Positions 33,557-46,674 of a stretch of DNA of 64,000 bases are shown here, in pieces. The DNA lies in the NCBI RefSeq assembly GCF_026151205.1, contig NC_087075.1, positions 7,332,858 through 7,396,857 on the forward strand. The letters are read 5' to 3'. The position numbers and the translations under genes are program-made. The notes under the pieces were generated by a model. That model was not told where the DNA came from and ran no database searches. It saw only the letters and a list, made by a program, of their open reading frames with translations. Each line of letters begins with the position of its first letter. The first letter of the stretch is position 1. The DNA is from Bolinopsis microptera. Its lineage: Eukaryota; Ctenophora; Tentaculata; Lobata; Bolinopsidae.

Positions 33557-34059
33557 AGTGCATACTGCATTCCAAAAGTTCACTGCCTAAATTTCACTGC
33601 CTCTCACTTTTTCCCACAATAGTGTTACCAGAAGTCAGAACACTCATACAGCTATCAGGAAAGACTGCTATATTTGACTGCCAGGATTGTAAAATAACAA
33701 TTTTGCCGCAAAAATAGTTTTCGTCGAAGTTTAATAACACTTTTCACTACAGTCAAAACACTACAGTCAAAACTTAACGAGCCATTAAATAGAAAAGGAG
33801 GCAAATCGGGACAGTTTTGCATTTCACGGTAAGAATGTAACGTAGTCGTAAACAAACGGCAAGCTGAGCGGAATGGATTTTGTTTGTGTCATCAGTCTGG
33901 CCACTAACGACTCTACAAATCTATTTTTATTCACACTCTGGGCCTAGAATTTTGAGATCCCGGTCCGCAATTACCTCAACATTACACTGAGTAGAGTTGG
34001 AATTGGCTGTAATTTAGTCAATATCGACTCTTGTGACCCTCTTTAACGGAGCTTTTAAA

Positions 34060-34150
34060 CCACGTGACACGATCTAGTCGTAAAGTAATACCACGTGACC
34101 TTGGATCTAGTCGTAAAGCAATACCACGTGACCTTGGATCTAGTCGTAAA
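34060..34150. repeat. 33-bp tandem repeat, ~3 copies
   Basis: CCACGTGACCTTGGATCTAG + TCGTAAAGCAATA at 34060, 34091 and 34124, each with a CACGTG E-box. Confidence 0.9.
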
Positions 34151-34574
34151 ACAACGTGCTACATTGCCAGATGTGAGACTCTAATAACGCCTTGTAATTC
34201 TATTATTACATGTTATTCAATAATTGAATATTCCTGGAAGACTTGCGTTGCTATGTATTGTTTTCTGAGAAATTCAGCTGTTGCAGGATTATTATATTTA
34301 TAAGTGCATCCTGACTGTCGCAGTGTCGCCAGTATTATCGGAAAAAATAATAAATCGTCTCATTTGGCGTCTCAATTACGACCATCGTCTCATAGATCAT
34401 TCGCTACGTCCCCAAAAAACTTAAAAACAACTTGGTGCCGGATAATAATTTCCAAAAGTAACCAAATCTGATATTTTATACAACACATCTGCACATTTAT
34501 AATGGCAAATGTAGACACTTACCGGTTACATGGCTTGCTAACTATACACAGCCCTAGTAGCCCTGTAAATACCA

Positions 34575-34806
<232 letters not shown>

Positions 34807-35532
34807 GGCATTTCATCCTCTCTGTGTTGAAAGCTGGACGGTGCCAGGCTGTTATAATAACCAACTAAAGCATATAAAATAATAATGAATAAACACTATA
34901 TGGTTCATGTTTAGTATGAACTCCAACACTTCAATAGCCTAAAATGAAATCAAACCAAAATTATTGCGAAAACTATGAAGTTTTGTGTGCTCATATGAAT
35001 TGTGGAATTTGTAGGACTACTTTTCACCCCTCCAACCCTTCCACTAGCCCTCTGACTGTCCCGTCCTGCGTCCTGCAATGGGACAGAGGGCGAATTTATG
35101 TGTCACAATCTCACCCAGTTTCTAACGAGGTTTTACAGCTCAGGTATTACTGCTGAGACCGCATTACAGCCGGTATTTAAAGGTAACATCACACTGCTAT
35201 CTTTACCGTGCAGACTCTGCAGAGACTGACATCCTGAATTCTGTAGAATTTGTGCACGTATCACGCACTGTAACCCCACAAGTACTCAAGTATCGAGTAG
35301 CTCAATATAACGCTATATTCCACCCTCTTGTACCGTCCTGATTCCCCCGTATTTCACCATTCTGCTCCAACTTTACGTCCTCTGCAGAATTGTGCCCAGG
35401 CCACGGAAGCACGAATTAGATTATTAACAGAGCAACGTGCTTTCCACAGCGCCGACCTCTGATAATTCTACATAACAGATGATTACAAAGAAGTGATAAC
35501 CATTGAGTAACGGTTATAAAGTTATATAATAC

Positions 35533-35691
35533 AATAATACCTTCGCTTTTGAGGGCTACGCGTGATAATTCCCGACAGCTTGCTGGAGGGAATTTGCGGC
35601 CCGAAGAAGCGAAGGTATTATGTATTATAATACAAGCGGAACCCGAAGAAGCGAAGGTATTATTTGTTATAAGAAGAAGCGAAGGTATTAT
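35533..35691. mobile_element. Inverted-repeat element with multiplied right end
   Basis: AATAATACCTTCGCTT at 35533-35548 is the inverse of AAGCGAAGGTATTATT, which occurs three times on the right (ending near 35621, 35663 and 35691). The termini suggest a short MITE whose right end has been tandemly duplicated. Confidence 0.7.
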
Positions 35692-36111
35692 TATATATTA
35701 TATTATTTGTTATAACTATTGACGGTGGCTCTTGTAAGATGTGTAATGTGATACGTGCGCATGATACAATATACATATAGTGTGTAATATATAGTGCGCC
35801 ACTGTTTTTTGTTTCGAAACTTCCCGCCAGCCAGTCTGAGGTGACTCTCAGTATCTGCTGATAAAACATTCGGTTCCTTGCAGGAAAAATCTGCAAATTA
35901 TCAGCTCTCAGTGTCGACGAGTTTTAGTGCATATAATTCCCGGAAATAGTTATAACCATTGAGTAACGTTTAGTGTGACCGCCGTTACTCGGTTACTTGG
36001 TTACTACTTGGTACCTTTTAAAAGAGTGCGGTGTTAGTAATAAGTTGAACTACTCACATTGGAGCTGAATGGATGAGCTGATCGTATTTATAGCTGTGGA
36101 CACGTGACAGT

Positions 36112-36465
36112 GGTTTTATTGGTCATGATAGTAGAAGCTGGAAAAATATACTCCACCATCTGACCAAAATTCACATCTATAATTGAATTGAATTGAATTG
36201 AAGATAATGTTCATCTCTTATGACATGGAGAGGTACCACAATATTACTCGTGCCAGATTGATATACTAGGCGTTTTATTGGTCAATAGTTGAAGCTGGAA
36301 AAATATGCCTCACTATCTGACCAAAATTCTCATCTATAATTGAATTGAATTGAAGATAGTGTTCATCTCTTATGACATGGAGACATGGAGAGGTACCAAA
36401 ATATTAAGATATTACTCGAGTGCTATATCAATATACTACCAGGCGTTTTATTGGTCAATAGTATA
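36112..36465. repeat. ~160-bp imperfect tandem duplication
   Basis: TTTTATTGGTCA...GAAGCTGGAAAAATAT...CTGACCAAAATTC...GACATGGAG...GGTACCA occurs at 36112-36268 and 36269-36440, and a third start (GGCGTTTTATTGGTCAATAG) follows. An internal GAATT microsatellite differs in length. Confidence 0.88.
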
Positions 36466-36846
36466 TTATACTTAAGTTGTAAGCAAGGGATAGCTGACCA
36501 TTGTTTAAAAACGCTGCAATTTACGCTGCTGCCTAATCTTTCTCGTAAACTGTAAGTAGATCTTCATTAAAGTCTTCTCCAAATCCAGATAATATGGGCT
36601 ATAATAAGTGAATTATAGTTTTGATAGTACCAAACTAGGTCTCACTTGTATGGTTTTAAATATGTGTTTATCGTTTCTGGGTATGTTTCTCAAAACGTAT
36701 ATTAAATTATAATGCTAGATTTTATTATTATTAATTATCTGTGTAATCAGGTTGACACATAGCTCCACATTGTTATATCAGTTTCGTGACAATCTTAGTA
36801 CTTGCATATTGTTATAAAGAGAGTAAGGAGAGCTTTCGTTATCAAT

Positions 36847-36998
36847 CAGGAACAAAAGGATTTCGCGATTATTTTGGCCAAAAATCGCGATACCGCGATT
36901 TTTAACACACTATACATGATAAGACTATACATAAAATTTGTCGCAAATAATGGGAAAAATCGCGATTTCGTACATACCGCGATTTCCTTTTGTCCCTG
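36847..36998. mobile_element. hAT-like MITE, copy 1
   Basis: Termini CAGGAACAAAAGGA and TCCTTTTGTCCCTG are inverted. The interior ATCGCGATACCGCGATTTTT and CATAAAATTTGTCGCAAATA match copy 2 at 41031-41179. Target duplication not clear, so this looks the older copy. Confidence 0.88.
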
Positions 36999-37354
36999 AT
37001 CGTATCTGTTCTCCATTGTATCATGACTGTATTAAAATACTGTTAACCGTATCGATGATATCTATTGAATACTATATAATAACCACTGCTCTGCTATTAT
37101 AATAGCCTAGATATTATAAATAGATACCAAGTAGCATTGTAGTAATGATCGACATAATAAGGCTTCGCACCTCCTACTGTAGATGTGCTAGCATAATATC
37201 AACTGTAAGTCGAGGTTTAATTCTTTGTTCTCTTTCGTGGATGCTTTATTTTAATTCTGTTAACTGTATCAATAGTATCTAGTATCTAGATAGGCCACCC
37301 CCACGCTGCACTTTATTGGAGTGGGAGTATAACCTCCTCCCCCATTTTATCTTA

Positions 37355-37505
37355 ACTCTTACATTAATTCTTATCTCTTAATACTTATCTCTTAATTCTT
37401 ATCTCTTATCTCAGCTCTTAACTCTTGACTCTTATATCTTAACTCGTATCTCTTATCTCTTAACTCTTATCTTGATTCTTATCTTAACTCTCGTCTGTTT
37501 ATAAT
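37355..37505. repeat. Degenerate CTTATCTCTTAACT repeat
   Basis: About ten loose copies of CTTATCTCTTAACT and variants, pyrimidine-rich on the + strand. Confidence 0.85.
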
Positions 37506-37728
37506 CTCGTACGCACCTTGTACACGAGAGTTATAACTTGCAACTGTAGTGCGAGCTTTTCTACATGTCAAACCGGATGCTAAAGCACTACCACAATTTT
37601 GGATATCAAGTCAGACAGTGAGATTCGTCGGATAGTTAAATTCGTCATGTTTTGTTGACAATAAGAGTAGACGGGATTTTAATAATAAGAATTAAAGTGT
37701 CGGCAGCGCTGAACAGCTGAACGGAGTC

Positions 37729-37783
37729 ATGGCGGTGAGATTATTATTTGTAGTGTATTTATTAAAAGTAACAATCTCACCGC
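37729..37783. repeat. Hairpin with perfect 13-bp arms
   Basis: TGGCGGTGAGATT (37729-37741) and AATCTCACCGCCA (37771-37783) are exact inverses with a 29-bp AT-rich loop. Confidence 0.85.
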
Positions 37784-39890
37784 CAAATAATTGACTGGTA
37801 TAATCGTTCAAGTGATCGTTAAAGAATGCCGACTGCTTGATTGTCGGAGAGGCTGGTTTCTTGACTTTCTCCACTGCAAATATTTTAATTTCATTCAAGT
37901 CCAATTTAAAAATGTTGTAACATTTCCGCGACTACAATATGGAGGGTGCTTTTAAACTAAAATTCCCGGACTTGAAATTACCGGACAAACCCAGACACAA
38001 ATTTTGCAAAATATTTGCCTTGCACGGAGCCTGCCTTCACAAAAATAGGAGCTTAACATAATGTTGTAAGAAATCTTGAATCATGCTTGCTACATGTTTT
38101 ACGATTGTATATTTAATAGTATATATATATATTCAAGCTAAGCCTGTGCCCTGTATGTCTTAGTTAAGGACACTAGGTGGGGCCCCTAACTAAACACTAG
38201 ACAGGTGCCACATTTAAAGACGCTAAACGATTATTTGATTTATTTGAGTGGCTTAAATACGTAGAACTGTCATGTTTGTAGATATTTTTAGGGCTGTCAA
38301 ATTATTGCTAAGGTGTACTATGTTTTAAAAGGAATGTTGTTTTCGAAGAGCGTATTATTATTATGCCTTCTCAATACGAAATTAAAGTCCATAGTACTCG
38401 TTAATCGTCTGTGCATTCCTTTCGAAATTCTGCACATTTTTACCACTCCTTTCAAATGGTAAGATGAATAAGATATAACATATATAATCTTATGTATAAG
38501 CTTACTATATTTATATATAAATAACTAATATATAATATATTATACATACCTTCAAACATGTCCCTACATCTGACCTGAACTTTTAACTATGTGGAATGAT
38601 TATGACGAAAGTAATCGCTTCTGACGACCAGCTGGCATAATAATTGTGGCCTAATTGTTCTTTCAGTGTCACCTAGTCTAGGGAGTAGCTAAGGATTCAT
38701 TGGATTTGTATGCGATCTCCTCGGTCGACTCAGCCGAATGATAGGAAACTTGATTGAGGGTTAAATGAGGAGCGAGGGGTACCTGTTAAAAAGTTAAAAG
38801 TTCAAGAAACTTCCTAGGATACCCCTTCAGTACATACTGTAAACATAGTACTATTAACTATTAACTATATTCTATTAGAATGTTACATTCTATATAGATT
38901 GTTCCACTTTGAAACTTACAATTTACGAAATTTACCAATCTAGACCAGTCTTGTGGCCTGTGGCTAGGAATGATTAATATTATTTTAATAATACATTATT
39001 AAAATAATCTGTAAATCATTGTTTATTAACCGATTTTGGGGCGTTTATGCATGTGATTTAGTGACAAAACCGTTCTAAGCTAGTTGATGCATGTAAAACA
39101 GCAAAATTAATCTGTGACATTGACAAAAACTCTCTCAATATAACATGAACCATGGTCCATGTTGCTGATGGGATTATAATGAGGTGATGAATTCGTCAGA
39201 AATTTTCATACACCGCTCTTTGCTTCTGTATAATTTAAATCAAGCTATCTCCTTAATTAATCACAATCAAGGTTTCCCCTACTCAAACGTTCAGTTTCCA
39301 ATTCCATCTCTCTCACTCAGTGACATAAACCAGCCATACCGTGGCTCCATAATACAAACGATTTGTTTTATTTAATAAAATAGATGAAAGGTCGAATAAA
39401 TAATTTAATTTTTATGTGAATGAAAGCGTAACTTATCCACCATCATCAAAGACATCCGAACAATCCCCCTATCCTTTGTGTCCAACACCAAAGTAACAAT
39501 CACAAAACCACATCTTAACTAAATTATCAGCCACAAAGCTCGCACTAATCCCCATTAAAACCCCCGCACCACCTCATTAACCACAGTTCAGACAACAGAA
39601 GACACGGTGTCTGGTGTGTCTCCCCGCAGGATACTGTCCAGGTGACCACACCAAACTAGCTAATATCCAGTTCAGGACCCTCTTCTCCTCCCTTCCCTCC
39701 TCCCTTCCCTCCTCTCTCTTCTCCTCGCCTCTCCCACTACAAAGAGAAGTACAGTAAACAGGATTACTGAGACGTGCAGGAACAGCACTGCAGGTCACCT
39801 TTGAAGAGATGACTCAAGCCTAGTGACCAACACGACTAACCCTTGTTGACTGTTGAGAACGTGTGTTCTACGTGATGGTCCTCCACCACA

Positions 39891-39942
39891 CCGGAATGGT
39901 GCCGGAATGGTGCCGAAATGGTGCCGGAATGGTGCCGAAAGT
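39891..39942. repeat. 13-bp tandem repeat
   Basis: CCGGAATGGTG units, about four copies, with one CCGAAATGGTG variant. Confidence 0.85.
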
Positions 39943-40124
39943 AAACAACCAGCACACGAGCAAAGCTTTGAAAATTAAAATATTTTACTCGTCGAGAGAC
40001 ATCTAAATCCTTTTATCTTTGAACCACTTTGATTAAACAGACCAAAAAGGCTTGTAGAGTTGTAGAAAGAATGTTCCTCATGATCTCACGTGGCAGGAGG
40101 TGTAAACAATGGTGGGGGAGGTGG

Positions 40125-40182
40125 TAAGGTGTTACGAAGGTGTTACGAAGGTGTTACGAAGGTGTTATGAAGGTGTTATGAA
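40125..40182. repeat. 12-bp tandem repeat
   Basis: AAGGTGTTACGA repeated about five times, changing to AAGGTGTTATGA in the last two units. Confidence 0.9.
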
Positions 40183-40978
40183 CCGGTCCTGTTCAAACAC
40201 AACTCAGCTGTAGAGCGGGTGCCAGCAGCAGATCTGTGGTTTATTGATATGCAGACCTCTGAAAGCTACTTCTGTAGAACTTTAGATCATCAATACGATG
40301 TTGTCACGTTGAAACGTAGAACATTTACTGATAAGAGCATCCTGATAACAGGGTCCTGATAATACGATAAGAGCATTTTCCTTGTCGCAATAAAACACTG
40401 TCACTACAAATGTTGCCCCAAAAATCAATACTTCTGTAGATTGATATGTAGAGTGTAGACCTCAAGCTACTTCTGTAGAGACTACCCATTGTGTGTGTTG
40501 TGTGGTATACAGTGGGAGTGGGAGTAGAAATGAATCCTTCGTCGAGAGCTACTGAATGGGTTGTTTACTGTGCCTCAGGCTAACAACTCATTTGTACCAC
40601 ATCAGTGTTTATCGCTATATAATGTACACATATTGTGTGCTATATAATGTGGGCTATAATGTGCACATGTTAGATCTCTAACGATCTAACAAAAATTCCC
40701 ATAGAAATTGGAATGTTTAGAAGATATAATTGTTTTGGCAGTTGATCTCCAAACTACTCATCTCATCTGCATTTTAGCCAAACATCCACCTAATTACACA
40801 CACACACCAATATCTCTCCCGTACATTTGGGCAAGCAGTTCTAGTTTATTGGTCCCCCCACAGTCCACACTGGTATCACTTGTAATGATGTGCAGCGTAC
40901 AAACATTACATTTTCTTTTTAAATCATTACACACTGGTCCTCAGGGAGAGTTCTAGAGTGAGGCCCATGGTTGGTGGC

Positions 40979-41030
40979 ATACCCTGCCATGCCCTGTCAT
41001 GCCCTGCCATGCCCTGCCATGCCCTGCCAT
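40979..41030. repeat. CCATGCCCTG minisatellite, interrupted by a MITE
   Basis: Five 10-bp units (CCATGCCCTG/T). The array resumes at 41180-41216 on the far side of the MITE copy at 41031-41179. Confidence 0.93.
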
Positions 41031-41179
41031 CAGGGACAAAAGAAAATCGCTATTATTTTGCCCAAAAATCGCGATACCGCGATTTTTAACAGACTATACA
41101 TAAGACTATACATAAAATTTGTCGCAAATAATGGGAAAAATCGCGATTCCGCACATGCCGCGATTTCCTTTTGTCCCTA
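41031..41179. mobile_element. hAT-like MITE, copy 2, inserted in a minisatellite
   Basis: CAGGGACAAAAG at the left and CTTTTGTCCCTA at the right form inverted termini. It is flanked by CCTGCCAT on both sides (41023-41030, 41180-41187), an 8-bp target duplication. The 10-bp period of the host array would not by itself put that octamer at both junctions in this register. CAGGG termini plus 8-bp duplication indicate the hAT superfamily. Confidence 0.88.
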
Positions 41180-41209
41180 CCTGCCATGCCCTGCCATGCT
41201 CTGTCCGTG

Positions 41210-41287
41210 CTGAGATTAGAACTTGAAACCAACGGGCCTTTAGCTGGTTTAAAGCTAGCACCGTAAGCAACTTAGCCATATAGGTAC
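41210..41287 (-). ncRNA. tRNA-like / tRNA-derived SINE head (degenerate)
   Basis: On the minus strand an A-box-like TGGCTAAGTTG is followed by an anticodon-arm-like stem TAGCT-TTAAACC-AGCTA with a 7-nt loop and a B-box-like GGTTTCAAGTTC. The T-stem and acceptor pairing are poor, so a functional tRNA is unlikely. A decayed tRNA-derived SINE fits better. Confidence 0.3.
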
Positions 41288-42063
41288 ATTTGTATCTTAC
41301 ATGTTTCCAAACAATGCATCATTATATTATGAATTATTATTATGTATTATTATCATTATATACAGAATGGAATGATTCTAAATAAACCCAGATATACGAG
41401 GAGGAAACCAAGTATTCAGTAGCTCAGTATGTTACCGAACTACTACAGCCCAAAAGCCAAAACGCACTGTATCTTAACACATACTAATACTATATAATAT
41501 TATATACTGCAAATCCAGTCCTACAATGTTACCCATCAGCTACACTAAGTTCCAACACACTCGACTTGTGTAATGAACACTAATAAGTTCTAGGCAACAG
41601 TATTAATGATGGTATATATTTTGGAGCTGTGTTCTGTAAAATTCGGTTGGCGGAGTGCAGTTTGCACGTAAGTTAGGGTTTATTCTGCGGATTTTGCTTT
41701 TACCTCCACAAATGCTTTCAAAAGAACGACGAATGAGTGAATTATAATTTAGGTAGAAATTACCTGCTATGAATAATAAATGTGAATTCCATTTACAGTT
41801 TACCAGGTAACCTGATATTTCATCACAATGTCAAAAGGAACATGTATCTATAATATCCTTGTCAGTAGTAATAATGATTATGTGTCACTAAGTCTTAAAG
41901 TCTTAAATTAAATTTCGTTCGATCAATGACCATAGTTCTCAAAGTTAATATATGGAATCTTTTTAATGTTGACAAATTACTATTTTTAGTTTAATTCGAT
42001 TTAAAATCTTGGAGCTGGCTATAAGTCACGTTTTTATCCACTGTTGTCAGCTAAATGTCCCAC

Positions 42064-42190
42064 AAGTCACGTGTTATTTACCATATCACGTGTTATTTAC
42101 CAATGTCACGTGTTATTTTTTTACCAATGTCACGTGTTATTTTTTACCAATGTCACGTGTTATTTACCAATGTCACGTGTTAAATACCAC
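42064..42190. repeat. ~22-bp repeat with CACGTG cores
   Basis: GTCACGTGTTATTTACCAAT repeated five to six times with length changes in the T run. Each unit has an E-box CACGTG. Confidence 0.9.
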
Positions 42191-42737
42191 GTCGTGTCAT
42201 GTTTTACGGAATATCTCCACGTTTAGTACTCCTTCAAATCATGTAACTATTTTATGTCAAGTACTCTTATTAAATGTTATACTATTGTAATATACAGTTG
42301 ACTGTTTTATTTAGCAAGGCGTGAATAGCCGGCCATCATTGACAATATTTCAATATTTTATATTTCAATCTCTATAAAAAGCATTTTACAGAGTTTTTAA
42401 AAGATATGTTTTTGTAAATGTGATTTTGTTTGTTTTCCGTTATGTAACGTCAGGACTCGTTATAATTTACAAACCAACGTGTTTATTTACTGTAAGCTAA
42501 CGTCATTATAGCTAAATTCGTCCAGTCCCAATACAATGAATATTTATTAAATGGCATGGTTAAATTGTATTATGTAAATTTTGCTGATTTAAAATGACAC
42601 GAAAATTTAATTTGAACCGATTTATTAACGGAAAACAAGGAAGATTCGTCTTGTCCTGTAAGATAACTGTAAATAATGTGACGTCACCATTTGACGTCGT
42701 GTGACGTCATCAATCATCATTAATTAAAAACCTTCAG

Positions 42738-42857
42738 TGAACAACCAATGCAACAGAGAGGATTTCCTGTGTGACGGAACAAAGTGTTTGTCTCTTGAGA
42801 AACGCTGTGATGGAACCCGCGATTGCTTGGATGGAACTGATGAGCTTAATTGCGATG
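42738..42857 (+). CDS. LRP exon: LDLa repeat C
   Basis: The acceptor CCTTCAG and phase-1 entry give [20 protein letters not shown], then [19 protein letters not shown]: six cysteines in LDLa spacing with the acidic cluster. The donor is GATG|GTAATT, phase 1. It is exactly 120 bp, so including or skipping it keeps the frame. The intron before it is 12.8 kb, the one after it 0.67 kb. Confidence 0.95.
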
Positions 42858-43523
42858 GTAATTAACTAATTAATGGAGGAACCGATCATTTAATTGATCG
42901 TTAATTGATCGTTACTGGGCGTTTTCTATCTCCAACACCAGGAAAACAGCTGTCTCTGATGATTTATTTCTGACGATTATATATTTCTGGCCAAATATAA
43001 AATATTGCGCGACAAACAAACCTAGTGTAATTATGATGACGGCATTTTATTGCCGGTAAGATCAAAATTAGCTTCTTCATTGTGGTAAAAACGATCGGAT
43101 ACTAGTATTAAGTAATTGCTTTCCAGTTTCATAATTCCTAAGATTAGAACATTGCCCACCTTATAAGGAGCGTTACCCCCCTTATAAGGTGGCGGCAGGT
43201 ATCTGCTACATTTTGATCTATCACCCAGTCATCAGTCCGAAACCGCAGCATTCGGATTGCTGACGTCATTATTCAGTGATATTCAGATCAGGCGCCTCTT
43301 CCTCAGAGTACTCGCGCCTCTTCCTCAGGGTACTATTATTAGAGTATACCCCATCTACCGTGACGTCATAGCTGCAAAAATGTAAAAATTCAAAAATAGC
43401 TTGCAGATGAGTTGTGTTTTGACGTCACGAAGGAGGTATGATGGCTGCAAGACAACAATTTTTGTGCAAGTATGCATTCCTATGACGTCACGAAGGTGAT
43501 CTGAAATATAATTATCTTTACAG

Positions 43524-43646
43524 GTCCGCAATGCAGTGATTCCCAGTTCACTTGTTCACAGTCCCGGCAGTGTATTGATGGCTCCAGAAGATGCGACCGC
43601 AACAATGATTGTCCTGATGGTAGCGATGAGTTCAGTTGCCCATTAG
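43524..43646 (+). CDS. LRP exon: LDLa repeat D
   Basis: The acceptor TTTACAG and phase-1 entry give [17 protein letters not shown], then [20 protein letters not shown] and SC. All six LDLa cysteines and DGSDE are present, and the usual CDG reads CDR. The donor is TTAG|GTAAGT, phase 1. 123 bp, symmetric. Confidence 0.95.
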   Translation, partial: VRNAVIPSSLVHSPGSVLMAPEDATATMIVLMVAMSSVAH

Positions 43647-44001
43647 GTAAGTTATATATGGGGGCACAACATAGTTGTTGTAAGCAAAACATTTTGTGCG
43701 GAATTCGTACGTGAAGGTTATGCAAATATGTTGATAATATAATAAATCTTGAGAAGCAGAATCGACTGACCAGTCGGATTGCAGCTGTAACATGATATCA
43801 AGTCTTGTAACTATTTATATTGTCACGTACCAAAAAAAGTCATATACCAAAGTAAAATACAAGCTTACGCCTTACATTGTGTAAAGAGTGGATCTCAGCT
43901 TTCAGTTTCACTTTCTCAATTTTATTTAAATTTGACCTTCAAAATTCTCATTTCACTTTCGCAATTTTTGTACGATCACTAATTCATAACTTTCCATTCA
44001 G

Positions 44002-44115
44002 TTTGTCGTGAGACGGAGTTTTCCTGTGATAACGAACAACACTGTGTGTTACTATCCAGTAAATGTGACGGTGCTGCGGACTGTAGGGATGGTTCCGACG
44101 AACGAGACTGTGCCA
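44002..44115 (+). CDS. LRP exon: LDLa repeat E
   Basis: The acceptor CATTCAG and phase-1 entry give VCRETEFSCDNEQHCVLLSS, then KCDGAADCRDGSDERDC, a canonical LDLa repeat. The donor is GCCA|GTAAGT, phase 1. 114 bp, symmetric. It is the last exon recognised; the gene must continue beyond 64000 because no stop codon, transmembrane segment or further module is visible after it. Confidence 0.95.
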
Positions 44116-46674
44116 GTAAGTTTTATGTCACGTGACTTGAATATAATAGTATAATGTTTATTATTGTTACTTGTGTATAATTAAAAACTTAGAGAATAAA
44201 TGACATGACGTCATGTTACGTCACGTACTCGTTATCTATCATGTTGTTTATCATGTTACGTTCTATTATTTATCACGTTACGTCACGTTAAGTTTACTGG
44301 TGTGTCACGACGATACGCCGTCCCATTAAATTCTCGTGATTCTCCGACTCCCATTCCCACAATTACTTCAGAAAAAGAAAAAATTCTTTGGAAAACAAAT
44401 CCGACTAATCGTGGTTACTATATATTCCATTCTGACTCAAAATACCAACATATTATTGCATTTCAATAAAAACTAGCTGAACTAGGATCTTTAACAATGT
44501 ATCATAATATGTTTGGCACCCTAAAATTGTTTGTAAATTTGATTTCTGATCAAATTTAGTAAACAAACGAATTAAAATTTCGCAAGCATTAAAAGCCTAA
44601 ATTTCATGATAATAATATGTAACGCATGTCACATAATTACATTATTCAACATAAATGTAGGTTGTAGAGTAGAATAATTGAACAGTAATTTCTTGTTTTA
44701 AATTGGTACGGATTGGTCATACGTGTCACACAGCGACTGATCCTAAATATTTTACCGTAACCTTCTGCTTGTTTATGTTACTTGGACAATCAATTGGGTA
44801 TAGGTTTATATTTAATTATGATTTTGCTACATGTTATAATAACACAGTTTGATAAGTCTCCGTTTGCCCTATTTCCCACGATTGTTATCAACTCACCGGC
44901 CTCTCTTTTATCAAATCTATTGCTCGATATAACACTGGTAACTAACGTATGCGATATTCTCATTATATTTTAACATAATTAGAGAAGTTTTATTAGGTTC
45001 TAGTTACTTAAGACATGAAGTTGAACGTATGAAATTATGAACCTGTGGGAAATATTCCCCCGCCGTCTAGGCATTCTTAGGCTTATCTGGCGATACTGAT
45101 GGTCATCTTGATTTATGTTGCAAAAACAAATTATATGTGAATTCGGAAGAAAAGTCCGGTTGATGGAAGCGCCACGGTTGTTACCCTGATTCATTAATTA
45201 CCATACTGGCGTGCACGTTGCGACTTGTTGGTAACATCTTACTGTCATTTCAACCAATAGCATAACAGTGTTAAATTACGACTATTACAGTTTTCCGGGA
45301 CATTTAAGGTACAAGCCCAGAAGAGGCTTATCACAATATTGCAAGTTTCTGAGGAAAACCTTTCGTTTTAATATTTTCCAGAACTCGTCTTCACTTTACA
45401 TCCACCCGTCTCTCACCACCCCCAATATTCTGATGTTTACAAACACTAAGACGGAAATCCTGGCAATATATTATATAACCCTCATTAAAAATTTAGGGCA
45501 CACAGCATGTTTACCTGTTAAAAGTACTGTAGGGCTCATGTTTATAATAATAAGGTATCAAATAAGGTAATTAATTAGAAGACGTGTATCACGTATGGTG
45601 TAGCACGTGGGCGTGAAACTCTCTGTGATTGGTTCACAAAATATCACGTGATGTATGATTGGTTGGCATGGGAGATCAAGATCAACCGGTGACGATCTCT
45701 GGCAGATAAAGTACTCATCACCTAAAGTTGGTTTCTAAAGGTCACCTCACTGTTCCACACGTGTTGTAAAGGTTATGAAATCGTGGACACGTGATATAAA
45801 TGTTATCGCACGTGGGCGAGCACGTAGGCGGTGGGGGAGCACGTGATATGATGATATCATAATAGTACCATTGTTATTATAAAATAAGCTGCTGAGTCTC
45901 TCCCAGACATCTTGTCTGCTGCTGTTAAATTCAGTGCTGTTAAATTTTCACCTGAGATAGTGAGATCGCTCAAATTACATTTTCTTCTCGTTTTTTTATA
46001 CGGTACATTGTTTTTACGGTACATTGTTTTTTGTGAAATGTGAACCATATTTTATTTGTCTTGCCACGTGACAGTGATTCAGGGTTTGCATTGGTCAATT
46101 CTGGAAGCTTATTGGTTAATCATCACAAGTTACCCATATCTACAGAACTTTATAGCGTTGGGGAGTGGGGAGACAAAATATATATTATATATTTATTATT
46201 ATATAACCGTAAAATAGTTCAACGATATAAAACTCGTCGTCAAATTATTAAATGTTTTATGTAAAGTGTAAGTATTGATAGTTTCTAATGTGAATTTTGA
46301 TAGTTTTAATTTAATTAACACAATTCCAAAATATAAGTATCTGTTTAATATGAGGAACGGTAGAAATGTCGATAAGTGATTTATCTATTAGTATTTACCT
46401 ATAATGGAGGACCTATCACGTATTAATTATACAACCATATATTTTGTAGAAAAGGTACATGTCACGTACACCTTGTCTCCACAAAGAAACTAATTGCATG
46501 ATCCCCTGCTCACCACGTACACACGTACATTGCATTGTACAGTCCTCTAATCTGTTTCAGTTGACAACACCTTGTCAATTTTCATGTGTTTTATATCCCG
46601 TTCAGTTTCATCGTTAAAACTTGTTCAACAAGTTAACTTGTTGTTGCGATGTTACTCGGTAAGTTTAACTGGGG
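44116..46674. other. LRP intron, proximal part
   Basis: AT-rich DNA without a recognised exon. CACGTG/CACGTGAT motifs are dense at 45600-45850. Open frames of 60-100 codons (for example 45268-45570) show no motif. Confidence 0.5.

Noticed and set aside
45268-45570. 100-codon frame
   Set aside because: No motif, AT-rich codons, no homologous pattern.
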